Source: an uncultured Lachnospiraceae bacterium (lineage in GTDB: Bacteria; Bacillota; Clostridia; Lachnospirales; Lachnospiraceae). Taken from it: DNA of 64,000 bases. Shown here piece after piece: positions 9,536-18,090 of the stretch. Position 1 is the stretch's first letter; each line of letters opens with the position of its first letter. The position numbers and the translations under genes were made by a program. The notes beneath the pieces are model-generated. The model made no database searches and was not told the origin of the DNA. It saw only the letters and a list, made by a program, of their open reading frames with translations. The stretch covers positions 47,091 to 111,090 of the forward strand of contig CAMVGV010000001.1 of NCBI GenBank assembly GCA_947167135.1. Reading direction: 5' to 3'.

Positions 9536-10237
9536 ATGTATAAGTGTAAATTAAGGTTAATATTACTACTGACGGCCGCGGCGGTGCTTTTCACCGCCTG
9601 CGGCATATTTGATAAAACAAAGACAGCGGACGCGGATCCTTCCGGGGCTGCTTCGGAAAGCAGTGAAGAAGGTGAGGAGGAAGAGTACGAAGCGCCCGAG
9701 GCAGAAGAGATCGATCAGGACAGCGCGGATAAGTTTTTGAGTGAAAAGCTGGATGAGCTTGACTGCAGAGCGGTCTTCAGTGAATATTCAGAGGTGGACG
9801 GGGTTGACGTTTACCTCTATTCTGTAGTAAATAAAAAGGAAGTGGAACTGGATCAGATGCTGGCGGTCAATGCGGTATCCGGTGAGGTCATGGTCTATGA
9901 CTATGACAATGATAAGCTTCTTCCCTTTGACAGGTTTGAGTACTATGTGGACAGCGGAAGCGGCGAAGTCGGCTGGGACTCAAAGTATTATCTGGAGCCC
10001 AGAACCGTGGAGCTCTTGCCGGCGGACGATAACAGCTTTGAATTCACCATAAAAAAGAAGGGCGAGGAAAAGCCTGAGCTGGAGGGTGTTGCAGCGGTTG
10101 ATCCCGGCAAGAAGAATGAAGCGGTCTATGAGGACGACAAGGTGTCTCTGACCTTCTTAAATAAGGGCGACACCCTGGAGATCAGCGATAACGGCAATAT
10201 CAGCGGTCTCGCCGGCATATACAGCAGACAGGAGTAA
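9536..10237 (+). CDS. small acidic lipoprotein of unknown function
   Basis: A 233-residue predicted lipoprotein. A short positive start and hydrophobic stretch lead to the lipobox LFTAC with Cys22, where signal peptidase II would cut and lipid would be attached. A Glu/Asp-rich linker (about residues 33-62) is followed by a compact domain of alternating beta strands with no motif I recognise. Ten bases separate it from the next gene, which encodes another exported protein, so they are likely one envelope operon with the upstream amidase. The role is unknown. Confidence 0.75.
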   Translation: MYKCKLRLILLLTAAAVLFTACGIFDKTKTADADPSGAASESSEEGEEEEYEAPEAEEIDQDSADKFLSEKLDELDCRAVFSEYSEVDGVDVYLYSVVNKKEVELDQMLAVNAVSGEVMVYDYDNDKLLPFDRFEYYVDSGSGEVGWDSKYYLEPRTVELLPADDNSFEFTIKKKGEEKPELEGVAAVDPGKKNEAVYEDDKVSLTFLNKGDTLEISDNGNISGLAGIYSRQE

Positions 10238-10247
10238 TAAGGAAAAT

Positions 10248-11249
10248 ATGAAGATTATAAAGAAGCTACTGGCGGTTTTGCTTACGGTTGCAGTCCTTTC
10301 CGGGGCGTCAAATGCAGTGGGACTCAATCTCGAAAGGGCAGAGGCGGCTCCTTCGGGACTTAAGGGGGTGTGGTTTTCCTTCCTTGACTGGCAGATGTAT
10401 CTGAAGGGCAAGGATCAGGGCGGCTTTGATTCCGCCTTTTCATCGGTCTGCGATACCACGCTCTCACATGGCTTAAACACAATATTTGTCCACGTAAGGA
10501 GCCATAATGATGCGGTGTATCCTTCCCGGATATACCCCTGGAGCAGCCAGATGCTGAACGGTTCAGACCCGGGCTACGATCCCCTTAAGGATATGGTGGA
10601 TATAGCACATTCAAAGGGACTCAGCATCCATGCCTGGATAAATCCTTACGGCTTCAGGAACGGTGCGATATCCGCAAACCCCCAGCTTTCCAACACAGCA
10701 AACGTGGTGGCGGGAGTGCAGGAGATAGTATCGAATTACGCGGTGGACGGAATACATTTTGACGACTACTTCCCTCCCATAGGAAAGGGAGAGATGAATT
10801 CCATGGTGAGCCAGGTTCATGGAGTCTGTTCCGGAGCCGGAAAGCTTTTCGGTATTTCACCCCAGGGAAACTTAAGTAACGTCCGTGCATCCTCCGCAGA
10901 TGTGGATACCTGGCTTTCAACCGGCGGATATGTGGACTATCTGGTGCCGCAGATCTACTGGTCGGATAATTACGGAGCAGGCGGGAACGTTACCATGTTC
11001 TCGGACCGCGCAGCTAAATTCAAGTCCATAGATTCAGCAGGGATAACGCTATATGTCGGGCTTGCGGCATACAAGGCAGGGCAGCCGGTATCGGGAGATC
11101 CGGGCTGGGCTTCTTCATCGACAAACCTTGCCGGACAGAGAGACAAAGCATATGCAAACGGATACAGCGGTTACGTGCTTTACCGTTACAGCACCCTGGT
11201 AAGCGGTGCGGCGCAGGCGGAGCTCGGGGCACTTCAGGCAAAGGGATAA
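10248..11249 (+). CDS. exported GHL10-type glycosyl hydrolase-like protein
   Basis: A 333-residue exported protein with a signal peptide over residues 1-29. The mature part begins GLKGVWFSFLDW and continues with FVHVRSHNDA, IHAWINPYG, AVDGIHFDDY and LVPQIYWS. These are the conserved TIM-barrel strands of the GHL10/DUF4015 family of glycoside-hydrolase-like proteins, some of which bind or cleave peptidoglycan-related glycans. The acidic pair in IHFDDY is a candidate catalytic site. It ends directly after the barrel with no wall-binding module. Its neighbours are all cell-envelope genes, which fits a wall function; the exact substrate is unknown. Confidence 0.82.
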   Translation: MKIIKKLLAVLLTVAVLSGASNAVGLNLERAEAAPSGLKGVWFSFLDWQMYLKGKDQGGFDSAFSSVCDTTLSHGLNTIFVHVRSHNDAVYPSRIYPWSSQMLNGSDPGYDPLKDMVDIAHSKGLSIHAWINPYGFRNGAISANPQLSNTANVVAGVQEIVSNYAVDGIHFDDYFPPIGKGEMNSMVSQVHGVCSGAGKLFGISPQGNLSNVRASSADVDTWLSTGGYVDYLVPQIYWSDNYGAGGNVTMFSDRAAKFKSIDSAGITLYVGLAAYKAGQPVSGDPGWASSSTNLAGQRDKAYANGYSGYVLYRYSTLVSGAAQAELGALQAKG

Positions 11250-11258
11250 AGTAAAATT

Positions 11259-12086
11259 ATGAAAAAAGCCATAGTGATCCTTCCCATAAGCGGGGAAGAA
11301 AGACAGGAATATGAATCCTTAAAGGGATATGATTTTTCATTTGTTGAAGCGGACAAGCTGACAGCAGAGGAGTTTCAGTCAGCCTCTCTTGTCATCGGGA
11401 AGCTGAGTCCGGCTAAGCTTAGGATCCTTTCTTCGGAGCAGGCAGCTACGAGCCCGGAAATACAGGGTGATCCGGGAGTTTCGAAGATACTGAATAAGCC
11501 GCTTATTCTGGCTTCGGCATCGCCAAGAAGAAGGGAGCTCCTAAAAAAGGCAGACATACCCTTCACCGTAATGCCTGCCGATATCGAGGAGGTTATGGTG
11601 GCCGGGGAGCCTGCGGACGTGGCAGAGGAAATATCCTCATACAAGGCGGAATATGTGGCGGATAAGCTCATCAGGGAAGAAAAGCAGGATTCCTTTGTGA
11701 TCCTTTCTGCAGATACTATAGTAACCGTGGACGGGAAGGTTCTGGGAAAGCCCAGGGACGAAGAGGAAGCCTTCAATGTACTGAAAGAGCTTCAGGGAAG
11801 AGAGCATGAGGTCTATACCGGAGTCACAATTGCCGTTAAGCATCCGGGGAAGAACGTGCATTATAAGCAGTTCCATGAGAAGACCAGAGTGAAGATCTAT
11901 CCTGTAAGCGACGAACAGATAAGGGATTATATCTCTACGGGCGAGCCCCTGGATAAGGCAGGTTCATATGCCATACAGGGATCCTTTGCAAAATATATCA
12001 AAAGCATAAAGGGAGACTACAGCAATGTTGTGGGGCTCCCGGTAGGCAGAGTATTTAAGGAGCTTAAGCAGTTCCTAAGGAAATAA
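11259..12086 (+). CDS. maf: Maf nucleotide pyrophosphatase with an extra N-terminal segment
   Basis: Residues from about 81 to 275 are a complete Maf domain (ASASPRRREL, then SADTIV and KPRDEEEAF), a cytoplasmic nucleoside-triphosphate pyrophosphatase that cleans the nucleotide pool and is linked to septum formation. Canonical Maf is about 190 residues. Here about 78 residues precede it, reading like the first strand-helix units of a D-2-hydroxyacid dehydrogenase (MKKAIVILPIS, VEADKLTAEEF, ASLVIGKLSP). No ATG, GTG or TTG with a ribosome binding site lies at the Maf boundary, so one fused product is expected. Its TAA overlaps the next ATG by one base. Confidence 0.88.
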   Translation: MKKAIVILPISGEERQEYESLKGYDFSFVEADKLTAEEFQSASLVIGKLSPAKLRILSSEQAATSPEIQGDPGVSKILNKPLILASASPRRRELLKKADIPFTVMPADIEEVMVAGEPADVAEEISSYKAEYVADKLIREEKQDSFVILSADTIVTVDGKVLGKPRDEEEAFNVLKELQGREHEVYTGVTIAVKHPGKNVHYKQFHEKTRVKIYPVSDEQIRDYISTGEPLDKAGSYAIQGSFAKYIKSIKGDYSNVVGLPVGRVFKELKQFLRK

Positions 12087-13513
12087 TGATATTTAATTCA
12101 GTCTCATTTGCGGTCTTTTTTCCGGTCGCAGTACTGATATATTTCATATTGCCTGCAAAGGCAGGCAAGGCTAGAAGGATATGGCTGCTCTTATGCAGCT
12201 ATTATTTCTATATGAGTCAGGGAGCAGGTTATGTACTGCTCCTCCTTCTTGCTACCGTGATAACATATATATCGGCGTTCTGGGTCTATAAGAACCGCTT
12301 TCTCCTTACACTTTCCTTTGTATTGGAGCTGTCACTCCTTTTCTTTTTCAAGTATTTCAATTTTTTCTGCGAGACCTTCGGGATAGAGACCGGCTTTAAC
12401 ATACTGCTTCCGGTGGGGATATCCTTTTATATCTTTAAATCCCTCTCATACATTGCGGATGTTTATAAGGGTGAATGCAGTCCGGAAAGGGATTTTGTAA
12501 GGTATGCGCTGTTCGTATCCTTCTTCCCCGAGCTTCTCGCGGGACCCATAAGCCGTGCCCCCTCAGTGCTGCCCCAGTTTAATGAAGAGCACAGCTTTGA
12601 GTATGAGCGGGTGCGTCACGGTCTTTTACGGATGCTGTGGGGATATTTTGTGAAGCTCGTTATCGCCTCACGGCTTTCCATAATGGTGGATCTCATTTTT
12701 TCAAATGTGGATTATGCGGACGGCCTGCAGCTTCTGGTTGCGGCGCTATCCTTTTCAGTACAGATCTACTGCGACTTTATGAGCTATTCCGAGATAGCTC
12801 TGGGAGCCGGGGAGATATTCGGGATACAGCTCCACGAGAACTTCCGTCAGCCTTTTCTCGCCACCAGTCTGTCGGACGCCTGGAGAAGGTGGCATATGTC
12901 CCTTATGCACTGGTTTAAGGACTATCTTTATATTCCCCTTGGAGGAAGCAGAAAGGGGAAGCTTCGGAAATATCTGAATATCCTTATAGTATTCACTCTT
13001 TCCGGTCTCTGGCACGGTGCAGCCTTTACCTATATAGTATGGGGATTTCTGTCAGGTCTCCTGCAGGTTCTGGGAGAGGTGACATATGGCTTCAGAAGCC
13101 GTTTAATAGCGGCCTTTCCGGTGGACAACCCCTTCACGGCAAAGGTGCATTCATATTATATGAGGATCATGACATATTTCCTTTTCAGCTTCACAGCGGT
13201 CTTCTTCAGATCGGAAAGCGTGTCCGATGCGGTGAAGATCATAGAGAAGATCTTTACCGATATCAATTTATCTGTGATAAGAAGCTTTGATATAACCGCT
13301 CTCGGTCTCGGAACCTTTAATCTCTGTATTGCCTTTGCCATGGTCATATTCCTTTTCGTTACCGACATAATAAAGGAGAAAAAGGGGGATATCTTCTCCC
13401 TGGTACTGGGTTCCGCCTGGTATGTGCGATGGACGGTTTATTTCTTCCTCACACTGGCAATAATATTCAGCGCGAATATCGGAGCCGCGAAGTTTATTTA
13501 TTTTGAATTCTGA
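12086..13513 (+). CDS. MBOAT family O-acyltransferase (AlgI/DltB-like)
   Basis: A 475-residue polytopic membrane acyltransferase with about ten to twelve spans. It has the landmarks of the AlgI-type MBOAT family: PVGISFYIFKSLSY, LLAGPISRA, and the LSGLWHGA motif with the conserved histidine near residue 311. Such proteins move acyl groups, usually acetyl, across the membrane to a secreted polysaccharide or teichoic acid. It starts one base inside the maf stop codon (TAATG) and is followed immediately by an SGNH-fold partner, the standard two-gene acylation unit. The acceptor polymer is not evident from the window. Confidence 0.9.
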   Translation: MIFNSVSFAVFFPVAVLIYFILPAKAGKARRIWLLLCSYYFYMSQGAGYVLLLLLATVITYISAFWVYKNRFLLTLSFVLELSLLFFFKYFNFFCETFGIETGFNILLPVGISFYIFKSLSYIADVYKGECSPERDFVRYALFVSFFPELLAGPISRAPSVLPQFNEEHSFEYERVRHGLLRMLWGYFVKLVIASRLSIMVDLIFSNVDYADGLQLLVAALSFSVQIYCDFMSYSEIALGAGEIFGIQLHENFRQPFLATSLSDAWRRWHMSLMHWFKDYLYIPLGGSRKGKLRKYLNILIVFTLSGLWHGAAFTYIVWGFLSGLLQVLGEVTYGFRSRLIAAFPVDNPFTAKVHSYYMRIMTYFLFSFTAVFFRSESVSDAVKIIEKIFTDINLSVIRSFDITALGLGTFNLCIAFAMVIFLFVTDIIKEKKGDIFSLVLGSAWYVRWTVYFFLTLAIIFSANIGAAKFIYFEF

Positions 13514-14509
13514 ATGCACTGCATCTTAATTATGAACACATTTATCAGGCTTTTGAAAAAGTTCATACTGCTCGCCATTCCGCTTATGCTGGTTTGTGCT
13601 TATACGTTCCTTAACCCTATGGGCTATATGTCCTTAGAGTATCCTATGTGGGTTGAGGAAAAGGATGCGGTTCACGGGCCTTTCGGCAGCAGTGAACCGG
13701 AGATCCTTGTTGTGGGGGATTCCAGGGCGAAGTCCGGGATCATACCGAAGGAGATAGTTGAAGACGGCAGTATATACAATATTGCCATAGGCGGATCCAC
13801 AGCCATAGAAATGTACTTTGCCGTAAAGAATTATCTGAAGAATCACAGGGCTCCGGAGAAGGTTCTTTTGATCTTTGCACCCTTCCATTTCACGGAAATG
13901 GATAACTGGGACCAGACGCTTTACTTTAATTATCTGTCCGCAGCCGAGGTGCTGGAGGTAAAGAAGGACGCAGTGAGGTACGGAACGAAGAAGGTCAATC
14001 ATAACGGTTCGTTTGCCGATCTTTTATCATTTTCCCTGCGTCTGCCGAATAAGTATATGGATGCCCTTATCACCTCACGCTTCAACGGAAACAGGGCAGC
14101 TAACCTGAAGAAATACGCGGCTGTCCGGGAGGACGGCGGCTATACCGCATTCGGAGAGGATGAGTACAATGACGGTCTGAGCTACGAGACACATAAGGAG
14201 GACTTTGAGCTGGATCCTCTGGTGGATGAGTATTACATTAGGCTTTTGGATCTTCTGAAGGATGAGGGTATAGATGTGATAATCGAGCAGGCTCCCTTAA
14301 ATACCGCCTCACATGAGGCTATCAGGGATGAATATTTTACAGACTATGATGATTATATGCAGGGGATCGCAGACAGATATCCTTCTTTTTCAGTGGTAAG
14401 GGGAGTTCCGGAATACGACAATTCCTGTTTTGGGGACAATAACCACCTGAACCGCCGCGGTGCGGAGAAATTCAGCAGGGAGATTAAGGAGAAGTGGTTT
14501 GGGGAGTGA
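13514..14509 (+). CDS. membrane-anchored SGNH-fold protein, partner of the MBOAT acyltransferase
   Basis: A 331-residue protein with an amino-terminal membrane anchor (about residues 13-33) and an extracytoplasmic SGNH/GDSL-like domain. The block ILVVGDSRAKSG contains the nucleophile serine of the GDS motif, and DNNHLNRRG near the end supplies the Asp/His pair of the triad. Proteins of this type (AlgJ, AlgX, DltD-like) complete acyl transfer to the polymer outside the cell. The first ATG directly follows the MBOAT stop. An alternative ATG at 13532 would remove six residues, and neither has a strong ribosome binding site, which suggests coupled translation. Confidence 0.8.
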   Translation: MHCILIMNTFIRLLKKFILLAIPLMLVCAYTFLNPMGYMSLEYPMWVEEKDAVHGPFGSSEPEILVVGDSRAKSGIIPKEIVEDGSIYNIAIGGSTAIEMYFAVKNYLKNHRAPEKVLLIFAPFHFTEMDNWDQTLYFNYLSAAEVLEVKKDAVRYGTKKVNHNGSFADLLSFSLRLPNKYMDALITSRFNGNRAANLKKYAAVREDGGYTAFGEDEYNDGLSYETHKEDFELDPLVDEYYIRLLDLLKDEGIDVIIEQAPLNTASHEAIRDEYFTDYDDYMQGIADRYPSFSVVRGVPEYDNSCFGDNNHLNRRGAEKFSREIKEKWFGE

Positions 14510-14688
14510 AAGATCCTTCGCTTCGCTCAGGATGACAATTTTAATGGATGTGATATACTGTCAGATGGGTTAGGAGCCCTGTCATCCACCGGATGTTTTT
14601 CCAACCGGTTATAGAAGATCCTTCGCTTCACTAAGGATGACAAGAGAGAGCACTCAGGATGACAGCAATATAAGTAAAAGAGGTTGAG
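14510..14688 (+). repeat. two chromosomal palindromes and a half copy, upstream of lepB
   Basis: The gap holds ATCCTTCGCTTCGCTCAGGAT at 14513-14533 and a diverged copy at 14618-14638 (TTCACTAAGGAT), followed by a half copy (CACTCAGGATGACA) near 14650. Between them is a short inverted sequence, ACCGG...CCGGT, around 14588-14608. These belong to the dispersed palindrome family of this chromosome. No gene or clear terminator was found in the gap. Confidence 0.8.
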
Positions 14689-15210
14689 ATGTCAGAAAAG
14701 AAAGTCAGAAACGAGATAATCGAATGGGTGGTTACCATCGCCGCTGCTGTGCTGGTGGCGCTTTTTATAAATAATTTCATTATAGTGAACGCTACGGTAC
14801 CGACGTCCTCAATGGAGCAGACGATAATGTCAAATGACCGGGTTATCGGGCTCAGGCTCGCATACAAAAGTTCTGATCCCGAAAGAGGTGATATCATCAT
14901 ATTCCGCTATCCGGATAATGAGGACATACTGTATATCAAGAGGATAATCGGTATGCCGGGAGACACGGTGGAGATTCATGACGGCGGTGTGTATATTGAC
15001 GGGTCGCTTTTGGACGAACCCTATCTCAAGGTTACGACGGAGGGGGAGTTCGGTCCCTATATGGTGCCTGAGGGGCACTACTTTGTGATGGGGGACAACA
15101 GGAATAATTCCGCAGACTCAAGATTCTGGAACAATACCTTCCTTGAAAGAGAGAAGATAGTGGGAAAGGCTGTGCTCCGGTACTGGCCGTCCGTGAAAAA
15201 GCTGAATTAG
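14689..15210 (+). CDS. lepB: signal peptidase I
   Basis: A 173-residue type I signal peptidase of the short Gram-positive class, which removes signal peptides from exported proteins. A single membrane anchor covers about residues 12-33. The catalytic serine is in PTSSMEQT (S41) and the general-base lysine in YIKRIIG (K84). Box E, GDNRNNSADSR, is present near residue 142. GAGGTTGAG precedes the ATG. It lies after the acylation genes and directly before an aminotransferase gene (9-bp gap), with which it is probably co-transcribed although the functions are unrelated. Confidence 0.94.
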   Translation: MSEKKVRNEIIEWVVTIAAAVLVALFINNFIIVNATVPTSSMEQTIMSNDRVIGLRLAYKSSDPERGDIIIFRYPDNEDILYIKRIIGMPGDTVEIHDGGVYIDGSLLDEPYLKVTTEGEFGPYMVPEGHYFVMGDNRNNSADSRFWNNTFLEREKIVGKAVLRYWPSVKKLN

Positions 15211-15219
15211 GAGAAGAAT

Positions 15220-16407
15220 ATGATATCAAAAAAGATGCAGGCACTGGTAAGCAATAATTCCGTTATCCGGATGATGTTTGAAGAAGGCCGGAAAATGGCC
15301 AGAAAGTACGGGGAGGAAAATGTCTATGATTTTTCCCTCGGAAATCCAAATGTTCCCGCTCCTGACAAGGTGCGTGATGTGGCGGTGGAATTATTAAATA
15401 ATGAGGATCCTCTGGAGCTTCACGGATATATGAGCAATGCGGGCTATCCGGAGGTAAGGAAAAAGATAGCGGAAAACCTGAACCACCGCTTCTCTACCTC
15501 CTTCAACGAGAATAATATCATGATGACCGTCGGAGCCGCTGCGGGGCTTAATTGTGCCCTTAAGGCCATAATAGATCCCGGGGATGAGGTTCTTACCTTT
15601 GCACCTTATTTTGTCGAATACAAAAACTACGTGGCAAATTATGACGGGGTGCTGAAGACGGTACTTACGGATCACGAGACCTTCCAGCCGGATCTTAATG
15701 CTCTTTCGGAAGCCGTGGGTGATAAAACAAAGGCGCTTATCATCAATTCCCCCAATAATCCTTCGGGTGTCATCTACTCCGGGGAAACCATAAAGGGGAT
15801 TGCGGAGATACTCGAAAGGAAGCAGAAGGAATACGGACATGATATCTTCATCATTTCCGATGAGCCGTACAGGGAGCTGGTTTATTCCGATACGCCCGTA
15901 CCCTACGTCACGAAATACTATGACAATACCATGGTCTGCTATTCTTTCTCAAAAACACTTTCCCTTCCCGGAGAACGTATAGGCTATCTCGTTATTCCGG
16001 ACGAGGCCGCGGATCATGAGGATCTTTTTGCGGCAGTGACCATAGCAAACCGTGTTATGGGATGTGTGAACGCTCCTTCACTTTTCCAGAAGGTTGTGGC
16101 GGAGTGCCTGGATGCAAAGGCCGATACCGGCTTTTACAAAAAGAACAGGGATACCATATATGAAGCACTTACTTCCTACGGCTTCAAATGCGTGAAGCCT
16201 GAGGGGGCTTTTTATCTCTTTATCAAGACTCCGGTGGACGACAGGGAATTTACGGAGGAGGCGAAGAAGGAGCACATACTTGTGGTGCCGGGTACCTCCT
16301 TTGCCCTGGGGGGCTTTGTGAGGCTTTCATACTGTGTTTCATATGACACCATCGTTAATTCCCTTCCGGGATTCAAGAGACTGGCGGAGCATTACGGGTT
16401 GTCATGA
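15220..16407 (+). CDS. PLP-dependent aminotransferase, class I/II
   Basis: A 395-residue fold-type I aminotransferase. It shows the NSPNNPSG block that binds the cofactor and substrate, SDEPYREL with the aspartate that pairs with the pyridine nitrogen, and SFSKTLSLPGERIGY with the PLP lysine at about residue 245. The overall form resembles aspartate/alanine-type aminotransferases of Clostridia; the exact amino donor is not deducible. AGGAGAA precedes the ATG. A strong terminator follows ten bases after the stop, so it ends the lepB transcript. Confidence 0.9.
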   Translation: MISKKMQALVSNNSVIRMMFEEGRKMARKYGEENVYDFSLGNPNVPAPDKVRDVAVELLNNEDPLELHGYMSNAGYPEVRKKIAENLNHRFSTSFNENNIMMTVGAAAGLNCALKAIIDPGDEVLTFAPYFVEYKNYVANYDGVLKTVLTDHETFQPDLNALSEAVGDKTKALIINSPNNPSGVIYSGETIKGIAEILERKQKEYGHDIFIISDEPYRELVYSDTPVPYVTKYYDNTMVCYSFSKTLSLPGERIGYLVIPDEAADHEDLFAAVTIANRVMGCVNAPSLFQKVVAECLDAKADTGFYKKNRDTIYEALTSYGFKCVKPEGAFYLFIKTPVDDREFTEEAKKEHILVVPGTSFALGGFVRLSYCVSYDTIVNSLPGFKRLAEHYGLS

Positions 16408-16416
16408 TGGAGGAGG

Positions 16417-16439
16417 AAAAATGTCCGGCGGACATTTTT
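16417..16439 (+). terminator. rho-independent terminator after the aminotransferase gene
   Basis: A perfect 10-bp stem, AAAAATGTCC and GGACATTTTT, with a GGC loop ends in five T residues. It starts ten bases after the aminotransferase stop. The A-run on the left arm means it could also work on the opposite strand. Confidence 0.85.
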
Positions 16440-16480
16440 CGGGCACGCTTTGACGCGCTATGCGCGGCAGTGCCCCGTAA

Positions 16481-16609
16481 AGATCCTTTCTGTTGCTTCG
16501 CAACCCCTCGCCGGGGCGGCATCCCACATCTGCGATGTGGGATAAATCTCGCCGGGGTGGCATCCCACATCTGCGATGTGGGATAAACGTCGCTTCGCTC
16601 AGGATGACA
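16481..16609 (+). repeat. left copy of an inverted repeat flanking hisC, with two perfect hairpins
   Basis: This element begins AGATCCTTTCTG and contains two perfect 10-bp hairpins, ATCCCACATC-tgc-GATGTGGGAT, at 16521-16543 and 16562-16584. They are separated by a duplicated CTCGCCGGGGTGGC segment. It ends with CGTCGCTTCGCTCAGGATGACA. Its reverse complement, with only one hairpin, lies at 18091-18180 on the other side of hisC. Short open frames through it have no coding character. Confidence 0.88.
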
Positions 16610-16621
16610 GGTGGCATTGTC

Positions 16622-16746
16622 ATTCTGAGGGCGAAGCCCGAAGAATCTTACCCTGCGGTGTAAAGATCCTTCGCTTCGCTCAGGATGACAAAGGGACGCT
16701 CAGGATGACAGAGGAGCGATCAGGATGACAGAGGAGCGCTCAGGAT
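16622..16746 (+). repeat. inverted palindrome copy and 20-bp tandem array before hisC
   Basis: An ATTCT...AGAAT palindrome in the opposite orientation (16622-16646) is followed by ATCCTTCGCTTCGCTCAGGAT (16666-16686). Three 20-bp units of the type GACAGAGGAGCGCTCAGGAT follow (16687-16706, 16707-16726, 16727-16746). The start of a fourth unit (GACGAGGTG) supplies the ribosome binding site of hisC. Confidence 0.85.
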
Positions 16747-16759
16747 GACGAGGTGAAAT

Positions 16760-17830
16760 ATGAGTTATGAGGATAATGTAAGAAGAGTTGTCCCTTATAC
16801 CCCCGGGGAGCAGCCGGGAGGAAGGGTAATAAAACTGAATACAAATGAATGTCCGTATCCTCCTTCTCCGAAAGTAAGGGAGGTGCTAAGGGATCTTGAT
16901 ACGGATAATTTAAGAAAGTATCCTGATCCTACGTGCTCGGAGCTGGTATCGGCGATCGCAGGGTACTATGGCTTAAAGGATGAAAACGTATTTACCGGAG
17001 TAGGGTCTGATGATGTGCTCTCAATGTGCTTTCTTACCTTTTTTAACGGAAGTGACCCCGTGCTTTTCCCGGATATTACCTACTCCTTCTATGACGTATG
17101 GGCCTCTGTTTACGGTATTCCCTATAAGACAGTGCCCTTAAGGGATGACTTCACCCTGGATCCCGCACCCTATAGACAGAAAAACGGAGGTATCGTCATC
17201 GCAAACCCCAATGCTCCCACAGGCATTGCAGCGGATCGCGGGGTGATAGAAGAGATACTTTCATCAAATCCCGGTGTAATGGTGATAGTGGATGAAGCGT
17301 ATATAGATTTCGGGGGAGAAAGCGCTCTGCCTCTTCTTAATGACCACGAAAACCTGCTGATAGTCCGTACCTTAAGTAAATCCAGGGCTCTCGCGGGATT
17401 GAGGATCGGCTATGCCTTCGGGCGGAAAAAAGCGATCAAATACTTAAATGACGTAAAGTTTTCAGTTAATTCCTATACCATGAATACCCCCTCGCTTCTC
17501 GCAGGAAAGGCGGCGATCGAAGACGACGGGTACTTTAAGGAGATTAGGGACAGGGTTATTTCCACAAGGGAATGGGTGAAGAAGGAATTAAGGGAGCTGG
17601 GTTTTTCATTCGGGGATTCCAGCACAAATTTCATCTTTGCTTCCCATAAGGGAACACTGCCAGGTGAGACGGAGAAGGATCTTGCAAAAAGGATCTTCGT
17701 CAGCCTTAAGGAAAGAGGCATTTATGTGAGGTATTTTGATAAGCCTCTTATAGACGGGTATCTCCGTATCTCGATAGGAACGGATGAGGAGATGCGGGAG
17801 TTTATCAGAGTGCTGGGGGAGATCATGTAA
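16760..17830 (+). CDS. hisC: histidinol-phosphate aminotransferase family protein
   Basis: A 356-residue class I/II aminotransferase with the short HisC architecture. It has KLNTNECPYPPSP near the start, ANPNAPTG for cofactor binding, VDEAYIDFG, and the PLP lysine in LSKSRALAGLRIGY (K207). The family converts histidinol phosphate to imidazole acetol phosphate in histidine synthesis, and close relatives act on aromatic amino acids. No other histidine genes are nearby, so the specificity is family-based. GAGGTG before the ATG lies in the last unit of a repeat array, and a second array begins three bases after the stop. Confidence 0.85.
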   Translation: MSYEDNVRRVVPYTPGEQPGGRVIKLNTNECPYPPSPKVREVLRDLDTDNLRKYPDPTCSELVSAIAGYYGLKDENVFTGVGSDDVLSMCFLTFFNGSDPVLFPDITYSFYDVWASVYGIPYKTVPLRDDFTLDPAPYRQKNGGIVIANPNAPTGIAADRGVIEEILSSNPGVMVIVDEAYIDFGGESALPLLNDHENLLIVRTLSKSRALAGLRIGYAFGRKKAIKYLNDVKFSVNSYTMNTPSLLAGKAAIEDDGYFKEIRDRVISTREWVKKELRELGFSFGDSSTNFIFASHKGTLPGETEKDLAKRIFVSLKERGIYVRYFDKPLIDGYLRISIGTDEEMREFIRVLGEIM

Positions 17831-17832
17831 AA

Positions 17833-18083
17833 GATTCTTCGGGCTGCGCCCTCAGAATGACAAAACAAAGATTCTTTGGGCTGCTCCCTCAGAATGACAA
17901 AACAAAGATTCTTCGGGCTGCGCCCTCAGAATGACAAAATAAAGATTCTTCGGGCTGCGCCCTCAGAGTGACAAAACAAAGATTCTTCGGGCTGCGCCCT
18001 CAGAATGACAAAACAAAGATTCTTCAGGCTGCGCCCTCAGAATGACAAAACAAAGGTTCTTCGGGCTGTGCCCTCAGAATGAC
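17833..18083 (+). repeat. 37-bp tandem array of the chromosomal palindrome (about 6.8 units)
   Basis: Units of 37 bp start at 17833, 17870, 17907, 17944, 17981, 18018 and 18055. Each holds GATTCTTCGGGCTGCGCCCT followed by CAGAATGACAAAACAAA. Inside each, ATTCT pairs with AGAAT and GGGC with GCCC. Differences between units are single bases. The last unit breaks off into the inverted element at 18091. The array has no unique spacers and so is not a CRISPR array. Confidence 0.93.
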
Positions 18084-18090
18084 ATTATTA

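Noticed and set aside
16402..16623. Open frames of 60-73 codons on both strands between the aminotransferase and hisC
   Set aside because: They run through palindromic repeats, have no ribosome binding site and give low-complexity peptides.
16760..17830. A histidine biosynthesis operon around hisC
   Set aside because: No other his gene is nearby; hisC stands alone between repeat arrays.
17833..18083. Possible CRISPR array from regularly spaced repeats
   Set aside because: The 37-bp units follow one another with no unique spacers, no cas genes are near, and the unit is the dispersed chromosomal palindrome. The 23-bp array at 1366-1500 and the 20-bp array at 16687-16746 fail for the same reason.
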